This document shows, piece after piece, positions 1 to 9,002 of a DNA stretch of 64,000 nt. The DNA lies in the NCBI RefSeq assembly GCF_006715175.1, contig NZ_VFMQ01000001.1, positions 744,001 to 808,000 of the forward strand, in the 5' to 3' direction. This stretch comes from Curtobacterium citreum. Its GTDB lineage: Bacteria > Actinomycetota > Actinomycetes > Actinomycetales > Microbacteriaceae. A model generated the notes under the pieces. It was given only the letters and a program-made list of their open reading frames with translations, was not told the DNA's origin and made no database searches. The number at the start of each line of letters is the position of its first letter. Positions within the stretch are counted from its first letter, which is position 1. The position numbers were made by a program, and so were the translations under genes.

Positions 1-670
1 ACAGCACATCTAGTGCTCCGACGACGAGATCGATGCGCTTGCTCGCGTCCAGGCCTCCGATCATCGCGAAGACGGGACCGCTGCTGAGTCCGAGACGCGC
101 TCGCACCGTTGACGGATCGTCCGCTTTCGCCCGGTCGATCGCTTGGGAGAGGGCGGTCAGGTCGACCGTGTTGTGCAACGACGTCACGTGTGCTGCGTCC
201 ACTCCCCAGTCCTTCGCCAGAGCGGCTCCGGTATCGGTGTAGGCGAGGACGTGCGTCGCTGCTCGCGTCTGCCATCGACGAAGCGCTCGGGTCAGTCGGC
301 TGTCCGGGGCTGTGAAGGCCTCGACGTGGCCCCAGACGCCGACTGGTCGCCGACACTGCAGGAGCGCTCCGTACGTAGCGGAAGCGCCTGCAGCGAGTTC
401 AGCAACGACGACGTCTGCGTCTTTCCAGGCGGGACGAGCGTTGACGAGTCGGAGCCGAGCAGGACCGAGTTTCACGATCCTCGTTCGCAGTCGGCGCTCG
501 CTGACGCCCGGGATGCGGGCCCCGTCTCGTCGCTTCGCTTGAGCGTCAGTCGGCTGTCCCGCGGCGATGACCAACTCGTGCCCTTGCTCTGCCAGGCGTT
601 CTGCGAGGGCTGAGAAGAAGGGCGCGCGGTACGAGGGCACGTACGGCTGCATGATGACAATCCGAGCCAC
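1..670 (-). CDS. Glycosyltransferase family 4-like protein (3' end beyond window)
   Basis: The gene reads leftward from a GTG at 670-668 and runs off the window with 223 codons visible. The N-terminus (VARIVIMQPYVPSYRAPFFS, then ALAERLAEQGHELVIAAG) is the usual GT4 N-terminal Rossmann start. Near residue 205 it reaches FAMIGGLDASKRIDLVV, which resembles the start of the nucleotide-sugar-binding domain. It probably transfers a sugar during exopolysaccharide assembly at the cytoplasmic membrane; donor and acceptor cannot be told. It is divergent from the next glycosyltransferase, with 131 bp between starts. The GTG was chosen because the Rossmann strand begins right after it. Confidence 0.8.
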   Translation of the reverse strand, partial: MARIVIMQPYVPSYRAPFFSALAERLAEQGHELVIAAGQPTDAQAKRRDGARIPGVSERRLRTRIVKLGPARLRLVNARPAWKDADVVVAELAAGASATYGALLQCRRPVGVWGHVEAFTAPDSRLTRALRRWQTRAATHVLAYTDTGAALAKDWGVDAAHVTSLHNTVDLTALSQAIDRAKADDPSTVRARLGLSSGPVFAMIGGLDASKRIDLVVGALDVL

Positions 671-789
671 GGCGCTCGCCCCCTGATCCTTGGTTGTTGC
701 TCAGGTTAGTCGCGGCGCGACCCGTTCGGGTGGCATTGCTCGAATCGGCTGTTCGTCGTCGCGTCGCCGCCTGGAGGCATAGCGACTGT

Positions 790-801
790 TATGTTCACTC
801 G
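790..801 (+). promoter_or_regulatory. Candidate leaderless -10 element (TATGTT)
   Basis: TATGTT at 790-795 is followed by six bases and then the GTG at 802. There is no purine-rich ribosome-binding site between them. This matches the TANNNT-N6/7-start arrangement repeated across the window and suggests that transcription starts at or next to the start codon. Confidence 0.45.
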
Positions 802-2064
802 GTGACGACGCCCTTGTCGGTTCTGCTGATCGGCATGAACTACACCCCCGAGACCACTGGGATCGCGCCGTACTCGGCAGGTCTGGCCGAAGAGCTCGCG
901 CGCCGCGGCTTCCGCGTGCGTGCCTTGACTGCGCACCCCCACTATCCGCAGTGGCGCTTCGACGGCGAGCCGCCCCGTCGGTCTCGTGAGTCGCGTGCTG
1001 GTGTGGTCGTCGAGCGGTTCCGTCACCGTCTTCCCTCGAAGCCGGGCGGGCTGGCGCGTGCAGCGTCGGAAATCTCGTTCGGACTCGCGTCGTCGCTGAC
1101 TCGGCTTGGCCGGCCAGACGCCATCGTGCTCGTGTCGCCCGCACTCTTGTCCAGTGCGATCGCGTTCCTCCGTGCGCGGCTCAGCGGACGGGCTCCTGTC
1201 GTCGTCTGGGTCCAGGACCTCTACTCCCTCGGCCTGCGGGAGCTCAGCGAACGACCGGGTCGCCTTGCGCAGGCGGTGGCGGCGCTCGAAGGATGGTTGC
1301 TCAGGAGAGCGGACGCGGTCGTTGTGATCCACGAGCGTTTCCGTGACACGGTCGTCCACGAGCTTGGTGTCGCTCCGAGTGCGGTGACAGTCGTGCGCAA
1401 CTGGTCGCACCTCGAGGATGGCGAGCCCGTTGATCGGGCGGCGGCACGAGCGGAACTCGGCTGGACCGACGACGAATTCGTCGTTCTCCACGCCGGGAAC
1501 ATGGGGGTCAAGCAGGGGCTCGAGAACGTCGTCGAGTCGGCGAAGCTCGCTGTCGCACATGGCAGCCGCATCCGTTTCGTGCTCCTCGGCGATGGGAACC
1601 AACGCCGCGAGCTCGAGCGGGCCGCCGTAGATGCGCCCGCGTTGCAGATGCTCGGCTCGCTCCCTGATGCTGAGTTCCGCCGCGCCCTCGCGGCCGCAGA
1701 TGCGCTGCTCGTCAACGAGAAGCCAGGCGTCGCCGGGATGGCGGTCCCGAGCAAGCTCACCTCCTACTTCAGCACCGGCCTTCCCGTCCTGGCAGCGACG
1801 GACGCGGGGAGCGTCACCGAGAGCGAAGTGCTCCTTTCCGGCGGTGGCGTCTCCGTCGCGGCTGGCGACCCGCGGGCGCTGCTCGAGGCTGCGGAGGCAC
1901 TCTCGAGCGACCCGGAGCGGGCTGCAGAGCTAGGCCTCGCCGGTCAGCGCTTCCGTCGGGAACGCTTGTCCAGCCACGCCTCGTTCAACACTTATGCTCA
2001 ACTTCTGCAGGGGCTGACGCGGGGACGTCGGACTGCTACCTCCACGGGATCGGGAAACGATTGA
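802..2064 (+). CDS. Glycosyltransferase family 4 (WcaI-like)
   Basis: The product is 420 aa from GTG 802; an upstream in-frame start at 694 is less likely. The N-terminal motif [20 protein letters not shown] and the C-terminal segment with [18 protein letters not shown] and [13 protein letters not shown] are typical of WcaI-type glycosyltransferases used in colanic-acid-like polysaccharide assembly. Such enzymes act at the inner face of the membrane on a lipid-linked acceptor. It overlaps the TTG start of gmd by four bases, so it is probably co-transcribed with the GDP-fucose genes. The predicted donor (GDP-fucose or GDP-mannose) is an inference from that neighbourhood. Confidence 0.85.
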   Translation: MTTPLSVLLIGMNYTPETTGIAPYSAGLAEELARRGFRVRALTAHPHYPQWRFDGEPPRRSRESRAGVVVERFRHRLPSKPGGLARAASEISFGLASSLTRLGRPDAIVLVSPALLSSAIAFLRARLSGRAPVVVWVQDLYSLGLRELSERPGRLAQAVAALEGWLLRRADAVVVIHERFRDTVVHELGVAPSAVTVVRNWSHLEDGEPVDRAAARAELGWTDDEFVVLHAGNMGVKQGLENVVESAKLAVAHGSRIRFVLLGDGNQRRELERAAVDAPALQMLGSLPDAEFRRALAAADALLVNEKPGVAGMAVPSKLTSYFSTGLPVLAATDAGSVTESEVLLSGGGVSVAAGDPRALLEAAEALSSDPERAAELGLAGQRFRRERLSSHASFNTYAQLLQGLTRGRRTATSTGSGND

Positions 2065-3089
2065 CCAAGCGCGCACTCATCACGGGCATCACCGGGCAGG
2101 ACGGCTCGTACCTGGCCGAATTGCTCCTTCGGAAGGGGTACGAGGTGCACGGGGTCATCCGCCGCGCTTCGACCTTCAACACGTCGCGGATCGATCACCT
2201 GTACGTCGACCCGCACAACCCTGAGGCGAAGCTCTTCCTGCACTACGGCGACCTCGGTGACGGCGCACGGCTCGTCAGCCTGCTCGGTGAGCTGAAGCCG
2301 GACGAGGTCTACAACCTCGCCGCTCAGTCCCACGTGCGTGTCTCGTTCGACGAGCCGGAGCACACCGGAGACGTCACGGGCGTCGGCTCGATGCGCATGC
2401 TCGAGGCCGTCCGGATGTCGGGCATCCACACGCGCTTCTACCAGGCGTCGTCGTCCGAGATGTTCGGCGCGACCCCGCCGCCGCAGAACGAGGAGACGCC
2501 GTTCTGGCCGCGCTCCCCGTACGGCGCCGCGAAGGTCTACAGCTACTGGGTGACCCGGAACTACCGCGAGGCGTACGGCATGTTCGCCGTCAACGGCATC
2601 CTGTTCAACCATGAGTCTCCGCGCCGCGGCGAGACGTTCGTCACCCGCAAGATCACCCGGGCGGTCGCTCGGATCAAGGCCGGGCTCGAGGATCACGTGT
2701 ACCTCGGCAACCTGGACTCGGTGCGCGACTGGGGCTACGCCGCGGAGTACGTCGAAGGCATGTGGCGGATGCTGCAGGTCGACGAGCCGGACGACTTCGT
2801 CCTCGCCACCGGGGGCAACTTCACCGTGAAGGACTTCCTGTCGACGGCGTTCTCGCACGCCGGGCTGAACTGGGAGGACCACGTCCGGTTCGACGAGCGC
2901 TACCTGCGCCCGAGCGAGGTGGACGCCCTCGTCGGGGACGCGTCGAAGGCCAAGGAGAAGCTCGGCTGGGAGGCCACGGTCGACACGGCTGAGCTGGCTC
3001 GCATCATGGTCGACGCCGACATCGAGGCGCTCGATCATGAGGGCCGACCGTGGATCGACACCGTGAAGCTCGCGAGCTGGGAGTCGTGA
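2061..3089 (+). CDS. gmd: GDP-mannose 4,6-dehydratase
   Basis: This enzyme converts GDP-D-mannose to GDP-4-keto-6-deoxymannose with NADP, the first step to GDP-L-fucose. The 342-residue length is normal. The NADP-binding loop GITGQDG is at residues 9-15, the catalytic Ser/Glu motif SSSEMFG at 130-136, and the SDR Tyr/Lys pair Y154-x3-K158 in SPYGAAKVY. The start is TTG at 2061, overlapping the stop of the upstream glycosyltransferase; no better start lies before the glycine-rich loop. fcl begins one base before its stop ends (TGATG), so translation is likely coupled. Confidence 0.95.
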   Translation: MTKRALITGITGQDGSYLAELLLRKGYEVHGVIRRASTFNTSRIDHLYVDPHNPEAKLFLHYGDLGDGARLVSLLGELKPDEVYNLAAQSHVRVSFDEPEHTGDVTGVGSMRMLEAVRMSGIHTRFYQASSSEMFGATPPPQNEETPFWPRSPYGAAKVYSYWVTRNYREAYGMFAVNGILFNHESPRRGETFVTRKITRAVARIKAGLEDHVYLGNLDSVRDWGYAAEYVEGMWRMLQVDEPDDFVLATGGNFTVKDFLSTAFSHAGLNWEDHVRFDERYLRPSEVDALVGDASKAKEKLGWEATVDTAELARIMVDADIEALDHEGRPWIDTVKLASWES

Positions 3090-4060
3090 TGGCCGAGCCC
3101 TCGTTCACCCCTGGACCGCTCGATCGCTCCGACCGCGTCTACATCGCCGGCCACCGCGGGCTCGTGGGCTCCGCGGTCAAGCGGAAGTTCGAGGCCGAGG
3201 GATTCACCGACCTCGTCAGCCGGACGTCCGCCGAGCTGGACCTGAAGGACCGCGCGGCGGTCTTCGACTTCTTCGCACAGGAGCGTCCGAAGCACGTCGT
3301 GCTGGCGGCTGCGAAGGTCGGCGGTATCCTCGCGAACAACACCTACCCGCACGACTTCCTCAGCGAGAATCTGCAGATCCAGGTGAACGTCATGGACGCT
3401 GCGGTCGAGCACGGTGTCGAGCGCCTGGTGTTCCTCGGGTCGTCGTGCATCTACCCGAAGCTCGCCGAGCAGCCGATCCACGAGGACGCCCTGCTGACCG
3501 GCCATCTCGAGCCGACGAACGACGCGTACGCGATCGCGAAGATCGCGGGGATCCTGCAGGTGCAGGCCGTACGCCGACAGCACGGGTTGCCGTGGATCTC
3601 GGCGATGCCGACGAACCTGTACGGGCCCGGCGACAACTTCTCGCCGACGGGGTCGCACGTCCTGCCCGCACTGATCCGTCGCTACGACGAAGCGGTCCGG
3701 GACGGCGTGGACCGGGTGGAGAACTGGGGCACCGGGACACCGCGCCGCGAGTTCCTGCACGTCGATGACATGGCCGCCGCGGTGTTCCACCTGATCGAGC
3801 ACTACGACGGCCCCGACCAGGTCAACGTCGGCACCGGATCGGACGTGACGATCCGCGAGATCGCCGAGACCATCGCGAAGGTCGTCGGCTTCGAGGGGGA
3901 GACCGTCTGGGACACGTCGAAGCCCGATGGCACGCCGCAGAAGCTGCTCGACGTGTCGAAGCTCGCCGAGGCGGGATGGACCGCGCAGATCGGGCTCGAG
4001 GACGGCCTGCGCAGCACGATCGACTGGTTCCACGAGAACGCCGACTCGATCCGTCAGTGA
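3089..4060 (+). CDS. fcl: GDP-L-fucose synthase
   Basis: A bifunctional epimerase/reductase that converts the product of Gmd to GDP-L-fucose using NADPH. It is 323 aa, the usual size. It has the cofactor loop GHRGLVG at residues 21-27, the active-site motif SSCIYPK at 118-124, and the catalytic Y147-x3-K151. The ATG at 3089 overlaps the gmd stop by one base; a longer in-frame start at 3050 lies inside gmd and is unlikely. With gmd it makes a complete GDP-mannose to GDP-fucose pathway in two adjacent genes. Confidence 0.94.
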   Translation: MAEPSFTPGPLDRSDRVYIAGHRGLVGSAVKRKFEAEGFTDLVSRTSAELDLKDRAAVFDFFAQERPKHVVLAAAKVGGILANNTYPHDFLSENLQIQVNVMDAAVEHGVERLVFLGSSCIYPKLAEQPIHEDALLTGHLEPTNDAYAIAKIAGILQVQAVRRQHGLPWISAMPTNLYGPGDNFSPTGSHVLPALIRRYDEAVRDGVDRVENWGTGTPRREFLHVDDMAAAVFHLIEHYDGPDQVNVGTGSDVTIREIAETIAKVVGFEGETVWDTSKPDGTPQKLLDVSKLAEAGWTAQIGLEDGLRSTIDWFHENADSIRQ

Positions 4061-4083
4061 CGGGCGCCGGACATGAGGGACCG

Positions 4084-4096
4084 TAGGATTGCCCTC
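4084..4096 (+). promoter_or_regulatory. Candidate leaderless -10 element (TAGGAT) of the DUF4012 gene
   Basis: TAGGAT at 4084-4089 is followed by seven bases and the ATG at 4097, with no Shine-Dalgarno sequence. It would give the DUF4012 gene its own transcript although fcl ends only 36 bp upstream. Confidence 0.5.
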
Positions 4097-5917
4097 ATGT
4101 CCGACCTGCCCGAGTCGCGACGCACTGCTGTACGCCGGGGGAACAGGGCCCGGACCGTGCTGTGGATCGTCTTGGCCATCGTCCTACTCGTCATCCTCGC
4201 CGTCGCCTGGGTGGGGGTGCGGGGTGTGCTCGCGAAGGGACACCTCGAGAACGCCGTCGCCGACGTCCAGACGCTCCGGACGCAGCTGACCGGTGGCGAC
4301 ACCGCGAGCGCGGAGAAGACGGCCGCGCACCTGGAGGACGAAGCCGGCGCGGCCCGCTCGTTGACCGGCGACCCGATCTGGCGTGCTTCGGAGCACGTCC
4401 CGTTCTTCGGTACCAACCTGCGTGCGGTCCGTCAGATTGCCGGCGTTGTCGACGACGTGTCGCAAGGTGCGGTCAGCCCGGTCGCGAGCGTCGTCGACAA
4501 GCTCGGCACGGACTTGTTCGAGCCGAAGAACGGCAAGGTCGACCTGCAGCCCCTCGTGCAGGCGCAGGCACCGGTCGCCAAGGCGACCGCGACGATCGAC
4601 GAGGCCGTCAAGGACGCCGACGCGATCGACACCGTGAACACCCTGTCGCCGGTGACGTCCGCGGTCAACCAACTCCGGAACGCCTTGACGTCTGTGCACG
4701 GGCAGGTCGACACCGCGAACCGCGTCGTGCAGCTCGCCCCGGCGATGCTCGGCGCCGACGGCGACCGGCAGTACCTGCTGCTCTTCCAGAACAACGCCGA
4801 GCTGCGCGCCGGTGGCGGTATTCCCGGCGCCGTGGCGCTCCTCAACGTGAACGACGGCTCCGTCGCGTTCGGGGAGCAGCGCTCGGGCTCCTCGTTCGGG
4901 CCCTACCCCGAGTCGGTCCTCCCGCTCGACGACGGCACGAAGGCGCTGTACGGCGACATCACCGGGCAGTACATGCAGGACGTGACGCTCACCCCGCGCT
5001 TCGACGTCTCCGGCAAGCTCGCCCAGGCGATGTGGCAGCGCGAGACCGGGCAGCACGTGAACGGTGTCATCGCCATCGACCCGGTGACCCTCGGCTACCT
5101 CCTCAAGGCCACCGGCCCCGTTCAGCTCGCGACCGGTGACACGCTCACGTCCGACAACGCCGTCAAGCTGCTCCTGAGCGAGGCGTACGCGAAGTACTCC
5201 GACCCGAAGGTGCAGGACGCGTTCTTCGCCTCGGCGGCCAGCGCGGTGTTCGAGAAGGTCTCGAGCGGCGGGTTCGACGCGAAGCAGTTCGTCGCCGCGC
5301 TGACGCAGTCCGCGGGGGAGGGACGACTCCGCCTCTGGAGCACCGACGCGTCCGAGGAGCAGCTCATCGACGGCACGGCCGTCGCCGGGGCGCTGCCGAC
5401 CGCTGACCAGGAGACCCGGCAGTTCGGCGTCTACCTGAACGACGGCACCGGCTCGAAGATGGACTACTACCTGCAGAAGACGATCTCGGTCGGATCCTCG
5501 GTCTGCCGGAAGGACGGCCTGCCGACCTCTGCGGTCGAGGTCACGATCAAGAACACCGCACCGGCCGACGCGGCGACGAGCCTGCCGGAGTACGTGACCG
5601 GCGGTGGCGCGTTCGGCACCGAGCCCGGGAAGATCAAGACGCTCATCGCGGTCTACGCGCCGCAGAACGCGATCTTCCTCGGCGCCTCGCAGAACGGTAA
5701 GGCTGTCGGCGTGCAGACGGCGACCGACGACGGCCACCCGGTCGCGCAGCTGCGGACCGTCCTGGCGCCGGGCGAGAGCGCGACGTTCCGGGTCGCCTTC
5801 CTCGGGCAGGCCAAGAACGCGAAGGCCGGCACCGAGGTGCTGTCCACCCCGGGTCTGGAGCAGACGAAGGCCCTGCCGCTGCGGTTCGACTGCGCCGCCC
5901 CAGTCCCGCAGGGCTGA
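4097..5917 (+). CDS. DUF4012 domain membrane-anchored protein
   Basis: The product is 606 aa. It has one N-terminal transmembrane segment (about residues 20-41, TVLWIVLAIVLLVILAVAW) after a short basic cytoplasmic tail, so most of the protein should face outward. The middle contains QYLLLFQNNAELRAGGGIPG, the hallmark of the DUF4012 family, which is often found in actinobacterial polysaccharide loci but has no established biochemical role. The start ATG 4097 is preferred over an in-frame start 24 bp upstream because of the leaderless-type TAGGAT. Its position after gmd-fcl suggests a role in making or displaying the surface polysaccharide. Confidence 0.85.
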   Translation: MSDLPESRRTAVRRGNRARTVLWIVLAIVLLVILAVAWVGVRGVLAKGHLENAVADVQTLRTQLTGGDTASAEKTAAHLEDEAGAARSLTGDPIWRASEHVPFFGTNLRAVRQIAGVVDDVSQGAVSPVASVVDKLGTDLFEPKNGKVDLQPLVQAQAPVAKATATIDEAVKDADAIDTVNTLSPVTSAVNQLRNALTSVHGQVDTANRVVQLAPAMLGADGDRQYLLLFQNNAELRAGGGIPGAVALLNVNDGSVAFGEQRSGSSFGPYPESVLPLDDGTKALYGDITGQYMQDVTLTPRFDVSGKLAQAMWQRETGQHVNGVIAIDPVTLGYLLKATGPVQLATGDTLTSDNAVKLLLSEAYAKYSDPKVQDAFFASAASAVFEKVSSGGFDAKQFVAALTQSAGEGRLRLWSTDASEEQLIDGTAVAGALPTADQETRQFGVYLNDGTGSKMDYYLQKTISVGSSVCRKDGLPTSAVEVTIKNTAPADAATSLPEYVTGGGAFGTEPGKIKTLIAVYAPQNAIFLGASQNGKAVGVQTATDDGHPVAQLRTVLAPGESATFRVAFLGQAKNAKAGTEVLSTPGLEQTKALPLRFDCAAPVPQG

Positions 5918-6337
5918 CCGCGAACGATAGACCCGAGTACGTCCTGACAAGGTGATGGACCATCGTGTTGCTCCGGGAAACGCGGTCTCAGCTACCCCCA
6001 GATCGAGGGGATCTGCGGCAAGCTGAGCGCCCTCGACGCGCGCTCACTGCCCTCACAGGGGTACAGATCAGCCGCGCTGGGAACGAGTGAACGCGGCTCT
6101 GAACTGGGATTTTCTCCACGTGTGAACTCCGCGTTACGCAAGGCTGACCGCTCGATGAAGCGCCTGCACGAGATGTCGTCTGGAGAAAGTTACGGATCCG
6201 GTGGCAACAAGCTGGGGATTCCCGCTAGATTGAGGGAACTTCGCCATAGCAACCGCGTGCACCACGTGGCTTGCGAGCGGTGCACGGGCTCTGGGTGTCA
6301 GGGTCTGAAGGATCAGATCACTAGGGGAAACACTTCT
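5918..6337. other. 420-bp intergenic region with a long leader for the 184-aa surface protein
   Basis: I see no convincing gene here. A possible -10 (TAGATT, 6226-6231) would give a leader of about 100 nt before the ATG at 6338. The leader holds an inverted repeat CGTGCACC (6256-6263) and GGTGCACG (6279-6286). A smaller hairpin, CAGATC (5999-6004) with GATCTG (6010-6015), lies further up. A strong ribosome-binding site (AGGGGAAA, 6323-6330) precedes the ATG. The base composition is visibly less GC-rich than the flanking genes. No known riboswitch class was recognised. Confidence 0.45.
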
Positions 6338-6892
6338 ATGAAGAAGCTCATCGCCGCTGCCGTCCTCGCGGGCGCAGCTTTCATCGCCATCCCGACCGCG
6401 GCCAACGCTGCTGGGTACACGCCGGACTCCGACGTGTCGGTCTCGGGTAGCTACACCGCCGGGGGCACGGCGACGGTCGCCTTCACGCCGGGCGCCTTCC
6501 AGGACAACGAGTCGGTCCGCGTGCAGGTCACCGGTGCCGGTGCGGTCACGCTCGGCGCCCTGCCGACCACGACCGTCTCGAAGGACTACACCGCGAACGC
6601 CGACGGCTCGCTGACCGTGCGCGTCACGTTCCCGGCCGGTGGCTCGGGCACGTACAACCTGACCGCGACGGGCGCGACCTCCGGCGTGACCGGCTTCGCG
6701 ACCTTCACGATCGCCCCGGCCGGCGCGACCTCGGTCGCCGCCAACGGCAACACCGGCACCCCCGGTGAGCTCGCCTTCACGGGTGGCACCATCTCCACGC
6801 TCGGCCTCTGGGCTGCCGGTGGCGCCATCGTCCTCGGTGGTGGCCTGCTGGTCGTCCGCAAGTCGGTCCGTCGCCAGCGCGAGACCGTCTGA
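6338..6892 (+). CDS. Secreted LAXTG-anchored small surface protein
   Basis: The product is 184 aa. Residues 1-24 are a signal peptide (MKKLIAAAVLAGAAFIAIPT, then AANA before the likely cleavage). One Ig-like beta domain of about 115 residues follows. LAFTG at 145-149 comes next, then a hydrophobic segment and a basic tail (VRKSVRRQRETV). LAXTG plus a C-terminal anchor is the signal recognised by class E sortases of high-GC Gram-positives, so the protein is probably linked to the cell wall. The start is fixed by the signal peptide and by AGGGGAAA 7 bp upstream. No sortase gene lies in the window. The ligand or function is unknown. Confidence 0.8.
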   Translation: MKKLIAAAVLAGAAFIAIPTAANAAGYTPDSDVSVSGSYTAGGTATVAFTPGAFQDNESVRVQVTGAGAVTLGALPTTTVSKDYTANADGSLTVRVTFPAGGSGTYNLTATGATSGVTGFATFTIAPAGATSVAANGNTGTPGELAFTGGTISTLGLWAAGGAIVLGGGLLVVRKSVRRQRETV

Positions 6893-6910
6893 GCCTCGCT
6901 CGACTGACAG

Positions 6911-6940
6911 AACCCCCCGGCACCTCGGTGCCGGGGGGTT
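6911..6940 (+). terminator. Strong intrinsic terminator
   Basis: A perfect 13-bp GC-rich stem (6911-6923 with 6928-6940) has a CTCG loop and is followed by CTTCTC. It lies 18 bp after the stop of the LAFTG protein gene. Confidence 0.85.
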
Positions 6941-6965
6941 CTTCTCGTCGCGGGACGAGTGGTCT

Positions 6966-7082
6966 TCAGGCGACGAGCAACGCGACCGCCACGACGGCGA
7001 CCACCGCCAGCGGCGCGGCGATCCACAACCACCACGGGAACATCGACGGCGGTCGGTAGGGGCGGCGTTCGGGTCGGGCCAT
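6966..7082 (-). CDS. Small single-pass membrane protein
   Basis: The product is 38 aa from ATG 7082: a basic, proline-rich start (MARPERRPYRPPS) followed by WWLWIAAPLAVVAVVAVALL as one transmembrane helix. The start was chosen because TACCGT lies 6 nt upstream on the minus strand. A 70-codon version starting at 7178 is possible but has a poorly composed N-terminus. Function unknown. Confidence 0.5.
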   Translation of the reverse strand: MARPERRPYRPPSMFPWWLWIAAPLAVVAVVAVALLVA

Positions 7083-7190
7083 GCGCTGACGGTAGGTCAC
7101 GAATGTTTCCGGCAGGGGCGCGCTCTGCGCTTCTTCAGCCGCAAGTGCCGAAGTCGGACAGCATGCCGAGTGCAACAAGGCCGCAGGCGG

Positions 7191-7385
7191 TCAGTACCGG
7201 CCGCGGCGACGAGCGACGGCGAGGAGCGCGAGCGCGAAGGCGCCGAGGACCACGAGCGCCACGCCCACCCACACCGAGCCGGGATCGGTGACGAGGATGA
7301 AGAACCCGAACAGGGTGATGATGCTCGCGGTGATCGTCCGGGACGCCATCAAGGAGCGCCATACGGGGTCGCCGCGTCGGGTCAT
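7191..7385 (-). CDS. Small membrane protein with two predicted helices
   Basis: The product is 64 aa (MTRRGDPVWRSLMASRTITA and onward). Two hydrophobic segments (TASIITLFGFFILV and WVGVALVVLGAFALALLAV) are joined by a short polar turn, and the tail is ARRRGRY. TAACGT sits 7 nt before the ATG on the minus strand, fitting leaderless expression. No family recognised. Confidence 0.55.
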   Translation of the reverse strand: MTRRGDPVWRSLMASRTITASIITLFGFFILVTDPGSVWVGVALVVLGAFALALLAVARRRGRY

Positions 7386-7429
7386 GCTGCCGACGTTACG
7401 CGCGCCCCTGGCAGGGACACGGAGATGCC

Positions 7430-8290
7430 TCAGCTCCGCCGCGCCCGCCCCAGCACCACGACCCCCAGCAGCACCCCGAGCACGGCCCCCGAGGTGTTCG
7501 CGAGCACGTCGTCCACCGACGCGAACCGTGCCGGCAGGAACAGCGCCTGCGTCGTCTCGATCGCGCAGCTCACCAGGAAGCCGCCGAGCATCCCCACCCA
7601 CCACCGACGTGCGCCGAGCAGGAGCACGGCCAGGAACCCGAACGGCGCGAAGAACACCACGTTCGCCGTGAACTCGACCGCGCTGTACCCGAGCCACGAC
7701 GGCGCCCCGAGCCGCTGCCCGGCCGCGATGGCCCGCACCAGCCACGGGTGGATCCCGCCGTCGACCGGCGTCCCCCACGTCGCCACGAGCACGACGAGCA
7801 GCCCGTAGGCCCCCGCGATCGTCCACGCCACCCGCTTGCTCCGCACCGAGGCGTGCGCCGCCCGCGCCCGCGCGTGCACCGCCGCGTCGAGCAGGCTGCC
7901 GATCAGCACCCCGACCAGTCCGGCGGTCGCGACGTCCCGGAAGCGGTCCCACCGTCCGTCGGTGTGCACCGCCGCGGCCGCGGCGAGCACCAGGACGATC
8001 AGGCAGCTCACGACCGCGCGCTGCCGCACCCCACCCGGCCTGGAGGCGCGACCCACCACCGCGAGCAGCACCGGCACCGGGACGGTCACCACCGTCACGA
8101 CCATCGCCATCGCGAAGCCCGGGTCGACGTCGAGGGTGCCGTGCCCGACGGCGCGCAGCGCCGCGAGGGCCCGTCCCAGGGCGGTCCGCAGCCCGTCCGC
8201 GGTGCCCGGCACGAGCATCAGGGCGACCAGCAGCCCGACCGCCGCCCACAGCACGATCCGCACGACGGTCGTCCTGCTCGCGGTGGTCAC
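7430..8290 (-). CDS. VanZ-like family membrane protein
   Basis: The product is 286 aa from GTG 8290. It has several hydrophobic helices, and its C-terminal half has VanZ-like features: an EFTANVVFFAPFGFL segment, a GGFLVSCAIETTQALFLPAR segment and a SVDDVLANTSGAVLG segment. VanZ-type proteins are integral membrane proteins; VanZ itself raises teicoplanin resistance, but most chromosomal relatives are uncharacterised. TACGGT lies 8 nt upstream of the GTG on the minus strand. A resistance role should not be assumed. Confidence 0.8.
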   Translation of the reverse strand: MTTASRTTVVRIVLWAAVGLLVALMLVPGTADGLRTALGRALAALRAVGHGTLDVDPGFAMAMVVTVVTVPVPVLLAVVGRASRPGGVRQRAVVSCLIVLVLAAAAAVHTDGRWDRFRDVATAGLVGVLIGSLLDAAVHARARAAHASVRSKRVAWTIAGAYGLLVVLVATWGTPVDGGIHPWLVRAIAAGQRLGAPSWLGYSAVEFTANVVFFAPFGFLAVLLLGARRWWVGMLGGFLVSCAIETTQALFLPARFASVDDVLANTSGAVLGVLLGVVVLGRARRS

Positions 8291-8374
8291 GGGAACCGAC
8301 CGTACTGTGCCGTGCCTCCCGGCCGGTGGCGACCGTCCGACGGCGGCGACGTCCCCCGGGAAGTCGTTCATCCG

Positions 8375-8440
8375 CGAAACGAGTACCCCGTTTCGGACCT
8401 GTACCCCGTTCCGGTGTCCCCCAACCCCGGAATTCCGGGG
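8375..8440. promoter_or_regulatory. Repeats and palindromes upstream of the 109-aa protein pair
   Basis: The region holds CGAAACG (8375-8381) inverted against CGTTTCG (8389-8395). It also holds a direct repeat, GTACCCCGTTTCGG at 8383-8396 and GTACCCCGTTCCGG at 8401-8414, 18 bp apart start to start. A perfect 16-bp palindrome, CCCCGGAATTCCGGGG, follows at 8425-8440. It lies between the divergent VanZ-like gene and the 109-aa genes and looks like a regulatory array. The binding protein is unknown. Confidence 0.4.
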
Positions 8441-8562
8441 GTGCTCGATCGATCGCATTGGCGCGAACCGTGAATCGGCGGGCATCGCTGGCGGGGCCGG
8501 TGGTCGGCCCCGTAGGTTTCTGGTGTCAGCAGATGTACCCCGGATCGCGAAGGAGAGCGACA

Positions 8563-8892
8563 ATGAGCATCACCGTCAACACCGACAGCCGAGCCGAGGT
8601 CACGCTCGACACCGAGACCGTCGACGTCATCGCGATCCTCGAAGCGGAAGCCGAGCACGCCGGTCGTGCCGCCCGTGCCAAGACCACCTGGACCCAGGAA
8701 GACGACGGCGAGTGGATCGCCAACTACGGCGGCTACTTCGGCGGCACCGTCGACAAGCGCGACGGTCGCTACGTGGCCTCCGACACGTTCGGACTGGTCG
8801 TCGGCGACTTCTCGACGCTCGAGGACGCCCAGGCCAAGCTCGCCGACCAGCTGCACGTCATGTTGCCGGCAGTCATCCGGCCGATCGACTAG
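8563..8892 (+). CDS. 109-aa acidic protein of unknown function (tandem paralogue 1)
   Basis: It is not recognised as a named family. The 109-residue product has no signal peptide or membrane helix and is acidic. The core is WIANYGGYFGGTVD at residues 51-64, followed by VASDTFG, VVGDF and a helical tail ending in LPAVIRPID. The ATG at 8563 has a good ribosome-binding site (AAGGAGAG). The next gene encodes a protein of identical length that aligns without gaps; I count 50 of 109 identical residues by hand. The conserved aromatic/glycine core suggests a small beta-fold domain. Function unknown. Confidence 0.7.
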   Translation: MSITVNTDSRAEVTLDTETVDVIAILEAEAEHAGRAARAKTTWTQEDDGEWIANYGGYFGGTVDKRDGRYVASDTFGLVVGDFSTLEDAQAKLADQLHVMLPAVIRPID

Positions 8893-9002
8893 TGCCCGGC
8901 GACCATCCCGGCCCGTCGTCGGACGGGCCCCGCGACACCAGCGCACCGCACAACACCACACTGCACGGTTCCACCAGCACCACCATCACGAGGAGCACCA
9001 CC

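Noticed and set aside
694..801. Longer N-terminus for the WcaI-like glycosyltransferase
   Set aside because: The added 36 residues are Arg-rich and unlike the family. The -10-like TATGTT would then lie inside the gene.
7430..8290. Glycopeptide resistance (vanZ) locus
   Set aside because: VanZ-like membrane proteins are widespread, and no vanHAX-type genes are present.
8425..8440. CCCCGGAATTCCGGGG as a transcription terminator
   Set aside because: No loop and no T-tract, and it lies in a divergent promoter region; an operator is more likely.
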